A stretch of DNA of 64,000 nt from Paenactinomyces guangxiensis (GTDB lineage: Bacteria; Bacillota; Bacilli; Thermoactinomycetales; Thermoactinomycetaceae). The stretch covers positions 124,001 to 188,000 of the forward strand of contig NZ_JAECVR010000003.1 in the NCBI RefSeq assembly GCF_016055185.1. The letters run 5' to 3'. The notes below the pieces were generated by a model. The model was not told the origin of the DNA. It made no database searches and worked only from the letters and a program-made list of their open reading frames with translations. Made by a program: the position numbers and the translations under genes. Shown here piece by piece: positions 34,688 to 44,864 of the stretch (positions are counted from its first letter, which is position 1; each line of letters opens with the position of its first letter).

Positions 34688-34798
34688 TATTAAGCGAGTG
34701 CTTTAATGGTCTTATTCCAGAGGGTGTACCTGCCATCCAGTTGGGGAGACCTGAAACGATGCAGCAAATGCGGCTCATTATCCAGAATATGTCGGATC
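34688..34798 (-). other. Short 36-codon frame coupled to the GH2 stop
   Basis: ATG overlaps the TGA of the 1297-residue glycosidase (ATGA). It reads MIRHILDNEPHLLHRFRS and ends TIKALA. Looks like the tail of a longer protein rather than a complete gene; not recognised. Confidence 0.3.
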
Positions 34799-37700
34799 AT
34801 CGTCCTGTTTTTCCCGACCTTCCCTGATCCTTCACAAAGTTTATTTCATATATTTTTCGGGTTAAACCATCTTCTGACGTAACTTGCACAGAAGCTGTAC
34901 CCGGCAGCGTTAAAGGCGAAATGATAACCAGTCTGCCATGATCGGCAACTGAAGCTGAAATGGTTGGCATTGATTTTCCTGCCGGAAATGTGTAAGTTGT
35001 CTTATCGGCATCAAAACCGGCGACTGTCCGGCCGTTTATTTTTAAGTCTGTAAGTGCAGCGGTTGTATTCCAGGTAACCTCATTTCCGAAAACCTCAAAC
35101 TCTGATATGGTGATATGGCCATTCGGTCCGCCCGGAGCCTTACTTGTCATATCCACCCTGATCTGTGTTGTTGTGACAGGGTCAAAGCTTATCGTTGTCG
35201 CCCCGTTTGAAGCAGCGGCCCACTTTACCTTGAGATTGCTTACAGGTACAAAGCTGCTGCCGTCCCAATAGGTAACTCTCAAAGAAGCGGGCAACGAACT
35301 GTTAGCGTTTGTCGTGAAATACATGTTCATCTTTCCAAATGACTGCGGATTTGGCCATTTTATCGCTACGTAATCCTCTTTTCTGGCACCCGACATCGCC
35401 GGCAGATTGGGAGTAGCCGCTACACTATAGCGGTTTGACCAGCCGCCTGACGATTTGTTTCCGTCAATCATGGCCTCCGGCAGGGTGTTATCAGCACCGG
35501 AGAAACTTGCCGTGGCCGTTGCTTTAAGCGGACCAGAAGCAAGTGCCAGATTTGCATTTGGTTTGTAATCTGCTGTTACTCTTATGTTTACTTTTGCCTT
35601 ATGGGTTGTTCCCGCGACGGTGCCTTCCACCGTAAACTGTCCGGCAGTTTCATACTGGTCGGGGTCTATTTTATCCCATGTAACCGGCGCAAATTGATCC
35701 ACACCGTCATTGTATACCACTCTTGCCTGTTTTGGCAGAGCCGGCGCCGTACCCGCCGCTGTAACGGCTGAATATGATTCAATCCCCGCCACTTGATACA
35801 CAGTAATGACAGCTTCTGCTTTTATGCCTGTTCCCCGTACATGTCCTTTCACTTTATATACGCCGGTCTTATCATCCAAATGCTTTGGTAACTGATCCCA
35901 CTTAACAGATAATGCTTTTTGGGTATTGTCCGCGTAGATCCCCTGTACGGTTTGCGGGAGTTTGGGGGTTTTACCCAGCTCCGTTCTCATATATACAGGT
36001 TCAAGGGCGATCAATTGGTTTTTGCCTTCACTTTTGCCTTTGTCTTTAACAGAATAAATCGTTATCACAGCTGGTTGTAAACCGGAAGATGTTGCTGTGA
36101 TTGTAATCGCACCCACTTTTTCGGTTGATTGTACGATTGCCAGCGCTTTTCCGTTGAATGCCTCCCTTTGTGGTGCTTTATAGCTTTCGGAACTTTCCTG
36201 GCGGCCGTTATCCACACCCGCAAGTGTACCGCCCGTCACTTTGAATTTGATTAAATTGTTGGCACTTGGAACAACAACGCCTTTAGAATCAACAACCTCA
36301 ACTGTCACAAACGACAAGCTTTTCCCGTCAGCAGTTATCACTTTTTTGTCAGGTGTTAATTTTAAGGTATAAGGCTCTCCGGCTGTTTCCAGCTCATCTC
36401 TGGCTACTTCTTTACCATCTTTTGTCGCAACGGCTGTTAATTTTCCGGGTGCAAACGGCACTTTCCAGGTCAGATGCAACTTACCGGCGCTGCCGTTAGG
36501 ACTGGTGTAGCTGCCGGGGTAGGGACCATCAGTGACCGTTTTGTCGTCGCCCGTCGCCTCCGTTGTCTCTAAATATGTTCTGCCATCCACGGTCTTCTTT
36601 GTATCAAATTTTTTCTTGCCCAAAGATTTGCCGTTCAAGAAAAGCTCTACGGTATCTACATTTGAATATGCCCACACTTGCACTTCTTCGCCCGGTTTAT
36701 AATCTGTCCAGTTCATCGGCAACAGATGAACCATTGGCTCTTTTGTCCATTGGCTCTTGTAGAGGTAATACGCATCTTTAGGGAAGCCTGCCGTATCAAC
36801 CGCACCAAAGAACGAACTTTTAACCGGGAAGTGATTCCAGTATGGTGTCGGCTCACCAATGTAGTCGAAGCCAGTCCATAAAAACTGGCCTGCAAAGTAC
36901 TTTCTGTCCCGGTCTTTTTTCAATCCGTACTCTCCGCTGAATGTCCAGGATTCCAGGTTGTTATCATATGAAGAAGTGGCCCGGAGTCCGGGGGTATAGT
37001 TTCTGGGAGTATTCAGGGAATCAGGGTCATGGTATACACCGCGGGTCGATGTTTCTGATGAGGATTCTGATTCATACAAAACCAGATTCGGATATTTCTT
37101 ATGCAGTTCGTCAATAGATGAAGCGATGTTATAGTTAAGCCCTAATAAATCAAGCTTTTGTGCGATCTGATCTTGCGCGGACCCATTTGACGGCAGTTTT
37201 CGATACTTATCCGAACCGATTGTGATCGGCCTGGTTGTGTCAATCGATTTTACAGCATCAATAAGTTTTTGCGCAATCGTAACCCCTTTTGCCTGGGTTG
37301 ATTCCGGAATCTCGTTACCAATGGACCATGCAACAACCGCCGGCCAGTTCTTGGCGGCGTGTACCATCTCTTTAATATCTCTCTCACCATGTTCCTTGAA
37401 GAAACGTGAATAGTCGTTATCGGTCTTTTTGTTTTCCCACATATCAAATGCTTCCACAATCATTACCATCCCTAATTCATTGCAAACCTGAATCAGTTCA
37501 GGAGATGGCGGATTATGTGACGTTCTGACTGCGTTTACACCCATGCTCTTCATGATTTTCATTTGCCGCAGCACGGCATCATCGTTTGTAGCCGCGCCCA
37601 GGGCCCCCAGGTCATGGTGCATATTGACGCCTTGCAGCTTCATGTATTTGCCGTTCAATGTAAACCCTTCATTCGGATCAAACTTAAAATATCTGAAACC

Positions 37701-38690
37701 GAATATTGTGGTATATCGATCCACTGACTTGCCGTTGACAACTACATCACTTTCCAATGTATACAGATAAGGTTTTTCAGTTGACCACAGGGTGGGATCA
37801 TCCACTTTCATTTTGTCCTCAAATGTATATCCCTTGGTGCCAACCCTGGCGATTGAAGCAGTTTGAGCGACAACTTTTCCGCTGGCATCTTTAATCCTGG
37901 ATATGAGTTTTACCGGTCGGGCCTCTCCGCTTTGATTGCCGATGTCCGTCTTAATACTCACATTTGCATAGCCGTCTTTGATTGTATGTTCAAGGTTTGG
38001 AGAGGTTACAAACGTCCCCCACCTCTTGACATGAATATCATCTGTAACAGTCAAATGAACATTTCTATATATCCCGCTTCCTGAGTACCACCTGCTCGTA
38101 GGCACCGGATTTTGAACCTTTACAGCGATTACATTGGGAGTTTTGCCGTCGGTGTACACCAAATCAGTGATATCGAAGCTGAATCCGGTATAGCCGTACG
38201 GGTGGTTTCCCGCTAATTTGCCGTTGACGTATACATAGGAGTCCATATACACGCCGTCAAAGTCAATGGAGATTCTTTTATCTTTCATTGCACTTGGCAG
38301 TGTAAACGCTTTCCGATACCAGCCCAAACCACCTTGAAAAAACCCGGTGCCGGCTGTAACGGGAGATTCGGAGGTAGGAGGCTGTTCGATGCTCCAGTCA
38401 TGCGGAACGTTCAGTGTTCTCCAATCTGAATCATCATAGTCCGGGTCCTGGGCATTGGCATATTTGCCGGTTGGATCGTCTAAGCCTTTGGAATTGACCA
38501 AAGCAAATTTCCAACCCTTGTTAAAATCCAGAGATCTTGAATCTTCCGTCTTTATTCCATAGTCGACAGGCACGGGCTGTTCTTTGGCCATTACTTGGTT
38601 CACAGGCAACATACCGGTTACCAGCGTACTTGCCAGCAGAGCAGACACTATTCCTGAACTTATCCCTCTTTTAAACCATTTGCGTTTCAT
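34797..38690 (-). CDS. Secreted multidomain family-2 glycoside hydrolase (beta-galactosidase-like)
   Basis: 1297 residues. Signal peptide to about residue 35. GH2 core to about 600: sugar-binding domain (WRTLNVPHDWSIE ... GGLGWYRK), catalytic barrel with WSIGNEIPES as acid/base and LYESESSS as nucleophile. Then a DUF4982-like/Ig domain, invasin-like Ig, two bacterial Ig-like repeats (QGIYADNTQKALSVKWDQLP and RVVYNDGVDQFAPVTWDKI), an F5/8 type C (discoidin) carbohydrate-binding domain at about 1070-1220, and a cadherin-like tail. Built to act on polymeric substrates outside the cell. The start has GGGGGAG upstream. Confidence 0.9.
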   Translation of the reverse strand: MKRKWFKRGISSGIVSALLASTLVTGMLPVNQVMAKEQPVPVDYGIKTEDSRSLDFNKGWKFALVNSKGLDDPTGKYANAQDPDYDDSDWRTLNVPHDWSIEQPPTSESPVTAGTGFFQGGLGWYRKAFTLPSAMKDKRISIDFDGVYMDSYVYVNGKLAGNHPYGYTGFSFDITDLVYTDGKTPNVIAVKVQNPVPTSRWYSGSGIYRNVHLTVTDDIHVKRWGTFVTSPNLEHTIKDGYANVSIKTDIGNQSGEARPVKLISRIKDASGKVVAQTASIARVGTKGYTFEDKMKVDDPTLWSTEKPYLYTLESDVVVNGKSVDRYTTIFGFRYFKFDPNEGFTLNGKYMKLQGVNMHHDLGALGAATNDDAVLRQMKIMKSMGVNAVRTSHNPPSPELIQVCNELGMVMIVEAFDMWENKKTDNDYSRFFKEHGERDIKEMVHAAKNWPAVVAWSIGNEIPESTQAKGVTIAQKLIDAVKSIDTTRPITIGSDKYRKLPSNGSAQDQIAQKLDLLGLNYNIASSIDELHKKYPNLVLYESESSSETSTRGVYHDPDSLNTPRNYTPGLRATSSYDNNLESWTFSGEYGLKKDRDRKYFAGQFLWTGFDYIGEPTPYWNHFPVKSSFFGAVDTAGFPKDAYYLYKSQWTKEPMVHLLPMNWTDYKPGEEVQVWAYSNVDTVELFLNGKSLGKKKFDTKKTVDGRTYLETTEATGDDKTVTDGPYPGSYTSPNGSAGKLHLTWKVPFAPGKLTAVATKDGKEVARDELETAGEPYTLKLTPDKKVITADGKSLSFVTVEVVDSKGVVVPSANNLIKFKVTGGTLAGVDNGRQESSESYKAPQREAFNGKALAIVQSTEKVGAITITATSSGLQPAVITIYSVKDKGKSEGKNQLIALEPVYMRTELGKTPKLPQTVQGIYADNTQKALSVKWDQLPKHLDDKTGVYKVKGHVRGTGIKAEAVITVYQVAGIESYSAVTAAGTAPALPKQARVVYNDGVDQFAPVTWDKIDPDQYETAGQFTVEGTVAGTTHKAKVNIRVTADYKPNANLALASGPLKATATASFSGADNTLPEAMIDGNKSSGGWSNRYSVAATPNLPAMSGARKEDYVAIKWPNPQSFGKMNMYFTTNANSSLPASLRVTYWDGSSFVPVSNLKVKWAAASNGATTISFDPVTTTQIRVDMTSKAPGGPNGHITISEFEVFGNEVTWNTTAALTDLKINGRTVAGFDADKTTYTFPAGKSMPTISASVADHGRLVIISPLTLPGTASVQVTSEDGLTRKIYEINFVKDQGRSGKTGR

Positions 38691-38949
38691 TCTTACTCCC
38701 CCTTCCGTTCATCTCACTTTAATCCCGTCTGCACCTCTAATAATTAATTAATTAAATAAACTCTTTATAGGATTATAGCACTATACTTCTCTGAAAGTCA
38801 ATAATCATGGATTAATTCTGAATAATATTACAAAAACGAACGCTTTTTATTGCCTTTACATACATAAAAGTTCTGTGTAACAATGATGTTATTGACATAC
38901 ATACCTGTACCATTTTGGAGAGATCAAAGGACAGAGGGAGTGAAAAAGT

Positions 38950-39624
38950 ATGTCAATCCTAAAAAATGATTGGGCCGATTATTTGAATCAAGAATTTGAA
39001 AAACCATACTATTTGAAGCTGAGGCAATTCTTGGTCGAAGAATATAACAGCCAGATCGTCTATCCGGATAAATACGATATCTACTCCGCCTTGCATTTGA
39101 CCCCTTACTCCAACACCAAAGTAGTCATTATTGGACAAGATCCCTATCACGGCCCGGGACAGGCGCACGGATTAAGCTTCTCGGTCAAACCGGGGATCAA
39201 AGCGCCCCCCTCCTTGCAAAATATTTTCAAAGAGCTTCATGACGATCTGGGATGTGAGATCCCCAATCACGGATACCTGAAAAAATGGGCCGAACAAGGT
39301 GTATTGATGCTTAACAATGTGTTGACTGTCAGGCAGAGCAAGCCCAACTCCCATAAAGGAAAAGGATGGGAACAGTTTACCAGCCAGGTGATCAGTACCT
39401 TGAATGAGCGGGAACAGCCGGTGGTCTTTTTACTGTGGGGAAGAAATGCGCAGGAGAAAAAAGCTCTGATTACAAATGATCATCACTATATCATTGAATC
39501 AGCTCATCCCAGTCCATTTGCTGCCAACCGCGGCTTCTTTGGCAGCCGGCCATTTTCCAGAACCAACGACTTCCTACATAGCATTGGAGTTGACCCCATT
39601 GATTGGCAGCTCCCGAATATCTGA
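38950..39624 (+). CDS. ung: Uracil-DNA glycosylase
   Basis: 224 residues, complete. Family 1 UDG motifs: [18 protein letters not shown] with catalytic Asp64, [12 protein letters not shown], and [18 protein letters not shown] with the catalytic His. It removes uracil from DNA in base excision repair. AGGGAG lies 9 bases ahead of the ATG. Convergent with the aldolase-like gene, sharing a terminator. Confidence 0.97.
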   Translation: MSILKNDWADYLNQEFEKPYYLKLRQFLVEEYNSQIVYPDKYDIYSALHLTPYSNTKVVIIGQDPYHGPGQAHGLSFSVKPGIKAPPSLQNIFKELHDDLGCEIPNHGYLKKWAEQGVLMLNNVLTVRQSKPNSHKGKGWEQFTSQVISTLNEREQPVVFLLWGRNAQEKKALITNDHHYIIESAHPSPFAANRGFFGSRPFSRTNDFLHSIGVDPIDWQLPNI

Positions 39625-39635
39625 AAAACATATAC

Positions 39636-39669
39636 ACAGCCCGGCAACAGTTGAATGATGCCGGGCTGT
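39636..39669. terminator. Bidirectional terminator between ung and the aldolase-like gene
   Basis: ACAGCCCGGCA / TGCCGGGCTGT, 11-base perfect stem with a 12-base loop. Confidence 0.85.
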
Positions 39670-39690
39670 TTCATTGATGGGGAGTCCCCG

Positions 39691-40794
39691 TTACTGAACT
39701 TTCCCCCGGGCTTCAATCCTCCATTGATCGATCACTATTCCCTGTCTGTGGACAATGACATGATCAAACAGGTTCATAACTGTACAGGCATGATTGGGAA
39801 TGATCTGTACTTTATCCGTTAGATCCAGTGTGGTTTCTCCGTCAATTGAAGCAATCCCGTGCTCTTCCGACAGCCGTTCAATCCTTATTTCCGGATGATC
39901 AACCACATGGCCAAACCCTTTCACCGTGGCATTTCCATGGGCCCCCTGATCAAGGGACAGAGCCTTACTCCCGGTGTCAAAAATAACTCGTTCCCCGCTT
40001 CGCTTGCTAACCACACTAGCCAGCAAGCGAAGCGCACACTGATCGATTGAAGCCACCCCGAGCCCTACCTGGATGGCATCAAAAAACACGGCATTTCCGG
40101 GGCGAACTTCGGTAATACCCGAAACTTTACCCGCAATTTTGTAGGTTGGTGTTGATCCGACACTTCTGGCCGGGATGGGGATTCCCTCTTTCTCACACAA
40201 AGCGGCACTCTCTGCGACTGCCCGGCCTTCGGTTAAGGCAATTGATTCTATTTCCGCCATGGACGAGGCTGCATAAGAATGGCCCGCATGTGTAAAAATC
40301 CCGGTTAGGGTGAGGTTTGGCATATTGGCGATCTGTTTGGCCAGCTGCAACACTTCCCTGCCGGGTTCTACGCCGCACCGGTTTAAACCGGAATTTACCT
40401 TGATCCAGACCTCTAATTCCCATGGGGTCCCCTGCAGAGAATCCTGAAGCAGCTTTGCCTGTTTAACGTGATCAACGGCCACCTTGATTTGTGCATCCTT
40501 CATCAAAGCAGATAACCGGTTGATCTTTTCAGGTGCAGAAATCGGGTAGGCAATCAAAATATCTTTGACCCCTCCACTGGCCATGACCTCTGCTTCAGAT
40601 ATTTTGGCAACAGTGATGCCCACAGCCCCTTTTTCTATTTGCCGCCGGGCAATCTTCAGGCATTTGTGGGTTTTGATATGCGGACGCCAGTTGATCCTCT
40701 GTTCACTGGCAAAATCAGCGATCTCGTTTAAATTTGCTTCCATTTTATCTTTATCCAGCAAAAGCGAAGGTGTATCCAGCTGGTCTATTCTCAT
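39691..40794 (-). CDS. D-threonine aldolase / D-serine dehydratase-like PLP enzyme
   Basis: 367 residues from ATG 40794 (GAGGAGAT upstream). Alanine-racemase-type barrel: WRPHIKTHK carries the PLP Lys, and the C-terminal PNHACTVMNL gives the His and Cys metal ligands of the DTA/DSD family. It would cleave or dehydrate D-3-hydroxy amino acids. It follows the reductase gene of the catabolic operon but an intervening hairpin suggests partial uncoupling. Context of peptidases and an Lrp regulator supports amino acid catabolism. Confidence 0.85.
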   Translation of the reverse strand: MRIDQLDTPSLLLDKDKMEANLNEIADFASEQRINWRPHIKTHKCLKIARRQIEKGAVGITVAKISEAEVMASGGVKDILIAYPISAPEKINRLSALMKDAQIKVAVDHVKQAKLLQDSLQGTPWELEVWIKVNSGLNRCGVEPGREVLQLAKQIANMPNLTLTGIFTHAGHSYAASSMAEIESIALTEGRAVAESAALCEKEGIPIPARSVGSTPTYKIAGKVSGITEVRPGNAVFFDAIQVGLGVASIDQCALRLLASVVSKRSGERVIFDTGSKALSLDQGAHGNATVKGFGHVVDHPEIRIERLSEEHGIASIDGETTLDLTDKVQIIPNHACTVMNLFDHVIVHRQGIVIDQWRIEARGKVQ

Positions 40795-40918
40795 GCTGAT
40801 CTCCTCTCCAATCCAATCGGGCTCTCTTTTAAAGGTTTCTTCATCTGGCTTACTCCTTTTTATTCTCATTTTACCAGTATACACTTGTTCCAAAATATAA
40901 AAAATTCCAATCAATAAA

Positions 40919-40948
40919 AATAAGCTGCCGCCTTAAGCAACAGCTTAT
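40919..40948 (-). terminator. Terminator after the ketopantoate-reductase-like gene
   Basis: ATAAGCTG / CAGCTTAT stem followed by TTTT on the minus strand; separates the six-gene operon from the aldolase-like gene. Confidence 0.6.
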
Positions 40949-40965
40949 ATTTTATTGATTTTCAA

Positions 40966-42003
40966 TCACACACCTGTGTTTTGCCGGTGAATCGTATGCA
41001 GTTCGTCCAAATTGTGAAGGGAAAGATTTCTGTTTCCTTGCTCAATCTCCTGAATCATCAACAGGGTTGCCTTGGTCAGCCTCATTTCCAATCCGGCTGC
41101 TTCTCCTGCCGCAATCACCGGCTTCAGGTGGTACGGAACCTCCGTCTTCCGTTTTCTCACCGCCAGGTCACGCCAGATCCCCGTTCTCGTTTTGGTATAA
41201 GTGCGAAGCCGGGCCACCAGCTTGTCCAGTTGCCGGTTGATCTCGTCCCAATCCCGCGAACTGACCGGATAAGCCAGTGCCGGTTCCCAACCGTCAAATC
41301 CCATCGGCACCACTCCCTGCTGATCGGCCACGGCCAGCACTTCTGCTGCCAGATCAAGCAGCATAAGGCGGTTAGACTCGGTTGACAGCACGTCGGCAAT
41401 CGTCTCATTGGTCAGAGCAGTAGCGGTAAGCACGGCACCGTACGCCAGTTTACTCCACAAATAGCCCCAAATGTTGTCGGTGGAGTGAGCCGTCCCCCAC
41501 GCGCGTAAACGGCCAACGAGATCATGCACGCGCGGTGAGACAGTGCCATCCAGTTCCCCGAGGTATACACTGCCAACCCCGCCGTATTCAATTAAACCAG
41601 GTTCCAGATAATCGGCGAAAAGGTTGACAAAGCAACCCACAGTTCTTTCTTGTCCGATCAAACCGGCGATTTCTTGTTCACACAAACCGTTTTGAAACGA
41701 GACCACCACAGAAGCCGGAGTCAGCAAATGCTGAATGGATTCGACCGCTTCTCTGGTATGTTGTGCCTTTACACAAAGAAAAACTGTTTCCAGCCTCTCT
41801 TTTCGGGCAAGCAGTTCATCTGTTGTAAAAGCTCGTACTGGTACGGTGAAGGTTTCAACTCCATTTATGGTTAATCCGTCCATTCTCATTTTTTCCACAT
41901 GATCCGCATCTATATCGACAAAAGTGACCTGTTCTCCCGCTTTACCCAAATAGCCACCGATCACTCCGCCAATCGCGCCTGCTCCGATAATGGTAATATT
42001 CAT
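40966..42003 (-). CDS. 2-dehydropantoate 2-reductase family protein
   Basis: 345 residues from ATG 42003; GGAGGGTG is 9 bases ahead and belongs to the end of the preceding gene. Rossmann motif IIGAGAIGGVIGGYLG, then FLCVKAQHT and VVSFQNG, and the ApbA/PanE C-terminal helical domain with the conserved Lys (SKLAYGAVL). Family members reduce ketopantoate for coenzyme A, but many paralogues act on other 2-oxo acids. Placement in a peptide-catabolic operon favours the latter. It is the last gene before a terminator. Confidence 0.85.
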   Translation of the reverse strand: MNITIIGAGAIGGVIGGYLGKAGEQVTFVDIDADHVEKMRMDGLTINGVETFTVPVRAFTTDELLARKERLETVFLCVKAQHTREAVESIQHLLTPASVVVSFQNGLCEQEIAGLIGQERTVGCFVNLFADYLEPGLIEYGGVGSVYLGELDGTVSPRVHDLVGRLRAWGTAHSTDNIWGYLWSKLAYGAVLTATALTNETIADVLSTESNRLMLLDLAAEVLAVADQQGVVPMGFDGWEPALAYPVSSRDWDEINRQLDKLVARLRTYTKTRTGIWRDLAVRKRKTEVPYHLKPVIAAGEAAGLEMRLTKATLLMIQEIEQGNRNLSLHNLDELHTIHRQNTGV

Positions 42004-42011
42004 TTTTTGGT

Positions 42012-43025
42012 TCACCCTCCGTACCCGAGATTGTAAACGCCGGGCAGTTCCAGCTCTGCTCCAAGCGTGACCGCCGCTTCTTTTACCCAGTACGGATTGC
42101 GCAACATCCCCCTGCCGATGCAGACGAGGTCAGCCTGGCCATTGCGTATGACTGCTTCGGCCAGATGCGGATTCTCCAGCTTGCCTACAGTAATGACAGG
42201 GAGATCCAGTTCCTTTTTGTAAACTTCCGCATAAGTTACCTGATAGCCGGGGTAAACCTCCGGGCGCGCCGGGGAGTCTCCGCCTGTGCTGATGTCGAAA
42301 ACATCAACTCCTGCAGCTTGAAACAGGCGGCAATGAGCAAGCATTTCGTCAAACGTATAGCCGCCCTCGCTGTATTCCACGGCGGAAACGCGGAAAATGA
42401 GCGGCATCCCCTCAGGCATCGCCTGCTTTACAATATGGATCACATCCAGGGCAAATTTCACCGGATCACCATATTCATCATTCCGCTTATTGCTGGCAGG
42501 CGACATGAATTGGTGGATCAGATAACCATGCGCTCCGTGTAATTCAATCGTATCAAACCCTGCTTTCACCGCCCGTTCCGCACCACGGCCAAATTGTTCA
42601 ATAATGGTTTCAATTTCTGTTTTGCTCAATTCCTTTGGCACCTGATTTTGCGGAGAGAAAGGGATGGCTGAAGGGGCAACAGCCTGCCCGTCCAGCATGG
42701 ATTTGCGGCCGGCATGGGCGATTTGCAGCCCCACTTTGGCACCGTATTTATGACATTCTTCAACGATTGGCGCAAACGCATCCACATGTGTATCATCATA
42801 AATTCCCAGGCATTTTTCCGTAATCCGCCCTCGTGGTTCTACATTGGTCATCTCCATGAGAATCAGTCCTGTGCCGCCAATGGCACGGGAGACGTAGTGA
42901 ACCATGTGCCAGGTTTCTGCCTTTCCCTGTCTGTTCACCGCCTGGTACTGGCACATGGGGGACATTACGACACGGTTTTTTATTTCCAGCTTTCCTAATG
43001 TAATCGGGTCAAATATTCCAGCCAT
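42012..43025 (-). CDS. namA: NADPH dehydrogenase of the old yellow enzyme family (YqjM/NamA-like)
   Basis: 337 residues from ATG 43025. It has SPMCQYQA with the YqjM-type Cys near residue 26, HAGRKS, and ELHGAHGYLIHQFMSP with the substrate-binding His pair. FMN enzyme that reduces activated C=C bonds of enals, enones and nitro compounds. AGGATTG is 8 bases upstream. The spacing of 34 bases to the preceding M28 gene and 8 bases to the next gene supports one operon. Confidence 0.92.
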   Translation of the reverse strand: MAGIFDPITLGKLEIKNRVVMSPMCQYQAVNRQGKAETWHMVHYVSRAIGGTGLILMEMTNVEPRGRITEKCLGIYDDTHVDAFAPIVEECHKYGAKVGLQIAHAGRKSMLDGQAVAPSAIPFSPQNQVPKELSKTEIETIIEQFGRGAERAVKAGFDTIELHGAHGYLIHQFMSPASNKRNDEYGDPVKFALDVIHIVKQAMPEGMPLIFRVSAVEYSEGGYTFDEMLAHCRLFQAAGVDVFDISTGGDSPARPEVYPGYQVTYAEVYKKELDLPVITVGKLENPHLAEAVIRNGQADLVCIGRGMLRNPYWVKEAAVTLGAELELPGVYNLGYGG

Positions 43026-43059
43026 TTTGGTCAATCCTATCCTTTTTATAATTGTCTCC

Positions 43060-44817
43060 TCACAGTTTCTGCAATTGATCAAGTGCGGCCTCCGTCTCTG
43101 CAATTGCCTCTCTGAGGGCAAAGTTGACGCGGTTCACCCGCCGTATCAGTACGGTTCTCAATTGATAATACTCATCGCTTCCCGCTTGTGCTTCCGCCAG
43201 CCTGTCAATTTCCGCCAGCGCCGGCAGCGGAGCCTGTTTCATCGCAAGATCATGATCAAAAATGCTGCCCCTCACATAGTTCAACGGCACCAGAATACGG
43301 GAAAGCCGCATCATCGTTTCATTCGCAACCTGTAACTGTTCAGCGGACAATGAGTTTCCCTGCTCCAAACAGGCATAAAATTGTGCAACGACTTCCTTTA
43401 GCCGTCCGGCTCTCTCCAGCGCGGCTGTCAGATCAAGCCGCTCGCCCGCCTTTTCCTGATATTGCTTCAGATACCCGATCAACTCTTCTACAGCGGCCCG
43501 TTGGTCAAGCGGGAGCAAGGCTTGCGAACATGCGTTGTACACCACATCAAGATAAACTTTGCAATCCCGGACCAGATAGCGGGGGTCCAGTTTGTCGGGC
43601 GTATCTTCGGTTGTATGCCACCACCAGCCAAATCCTCCTGCCCGTCCATCACCAAAAAGCAAAGCGAAGGCCTGCGCGGCAGGATCATCGGATCGTGCCT
43701 GTTCAGACAGGCCCATAAACAACGAAGGCGTGCCCGTCCCCCAGAACGATTGGTCGCCGGCTCTGCCAAACCGTGATCCGTAAAACTCTTGTCCGGCAAT
43801 CAACCCTACTGAACGCTCGGCCAGGGATTTCGTTTCAGCCATGCAATTGGCTTCCCCAAGTACAACAGCTCCCTTGCCGCCCACGGAGTCGATGTTGATA
43901 TGGAGCACACAGTTGTCATACAACTCTTCCCAATGGGTATCACAATACCAGGCCGACCCCGCGTAACGGCCGTGAGAGTGGCCTGACCAGAAGGCCAGAC
44001 GCAGGGTGCGGCGCAACTTGTCGCGATGTTTGGCAAGGATGCGGGCCACCTCCAGCATCGTCGCATTCGCCGAACCGTTGTCCATTGCTCCATAATGCCA
44101 TGAATCGATATGACCGCTAAACATCACAAACTTTTCCGGTTCAACATTTCCCCTGATCTCCGCCACAAGCGTGGGAATTTTCCGCCAACCGGTATCAACC
44201 TGCGTTTTCATCCATACCTTCGTCGTTCCTTTCGACTGCAACGCTGCTTTGATCCGATCCCCATCCGCCCGGTTCACTGAGACCACAGGGATCTTGGGCA
44301 AAAGTGAAAAAGTTTCCGGTGTCGGATTTCCCCAGACCGGAGAAACAATCATTTCATGGGTGTAGGCGGCGTTAATGAAAACTGCCCCGGCTGCTCCTGC
44401 TTCCTGCGCCTGTTTGACCGCGCCGGGAATGGCCAAACCATCAAGCAAAACGATTTTCCCGGCTGCATCCGCTTCCCTGTAGTCCTGAGGGCTTCCTTTG
44501 CCAAGATAAACCAATTCCGCTTCCAATCCGGCTGCATCGGTAGGGATTGCCATCGCATGTGTGATACAGCGATATTCCACACCGGCCACGCGAAGCTGAG
44601 CTTTGCCGGGCAAGCTGATATACGCATCGCTGTACATCAGATCCGTGGATAACCCGAACTCTTCCAGGGTTTTCTTCACATAGAGAAATGCGCGTTTTTC
44701 CTCCGGTGTTCCGGACAACCGTACCTCAGCCGCCACATGTTGGGTATATTCCAGCAGTCGGGCTTCACTAACCTCTGCCATCAGCTCCTGTTCCCTTTTA
44801 CAAAACTCGTATTTCAT
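43060..44817 (-). CDS. M28-like peptidase with PA domain, non-canonical active site
   Basis: 585 residues from ATG 44817 (AAAGGTGG upstream). PA domain at about 110-215, then an M28 fold: SGHIDSWHYGAMDNGSA gives the first two zinc ligands, WWWHTTEDTPDKL the last His. At the place of the usual GEE catalytic glutamates the sequence is WSGHSHGRYAGS, so the general-base Glu and one metal ligand look replaced. Possibly a different hydrolase or a non-catalytic member. Cytoplasmic (no signal peptide), between M20 and OYE genes. Confidence 0.82.
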   Translation of the reverse strand: MKYEFCKREQELMAEVSEARLLEYTQHVAAEVRLSGTPEEKRAFLYVKKTLEEFGLSTDLMYSDAYISLPGKAQLRVAGVEYRCITHAMAIPTDAAGLEAELVYLGKGSPQDYREADAAGKIVLLDGLAIPGAVKQAQEAGAAGAVFINAAYTHEMIVSPVWGNPTPETFSLLPKIPVVSVNRADGDRIKAALQSKGTTKVWMKTQVDTGWRKIPTLVAEIRGNVEPEKFVMFSGHIDSWHYGAMDNGSANATMLEVARILAKHRDKLRRTLRLAFWSGHSHGRYAGSAWYCDTHWEELYDNCVLHINIDSVGGKGAVVLGEANCMAETKSLAERSVGLIAGQEFYGSRFGRAGDQSFWGTGTPSLFMGLSEQARSDDPAAQAFALLFGDGRAGGFGWWWHTTEDTPDKLDPRYLVRDCKVYLDVVYNACSQALLPLDQRAAVEELIGYLKQYQEKAGERLDLTAALERAGRLKEVVAQFYACLEQGNSLSAEQLQVANETMMRLSRILVPLNYVRGSIFDHDLAMKQAPLPALAEIDRLAEAQAGSDEYYQLRTVLIRRVNRVNFALREAIAETEAALDQLQKL

Positions 44818-44864
44818 ATTGTTTTGCCACCTTTCTGATGATTGCTGCAGAAGGGATAAGGTTT

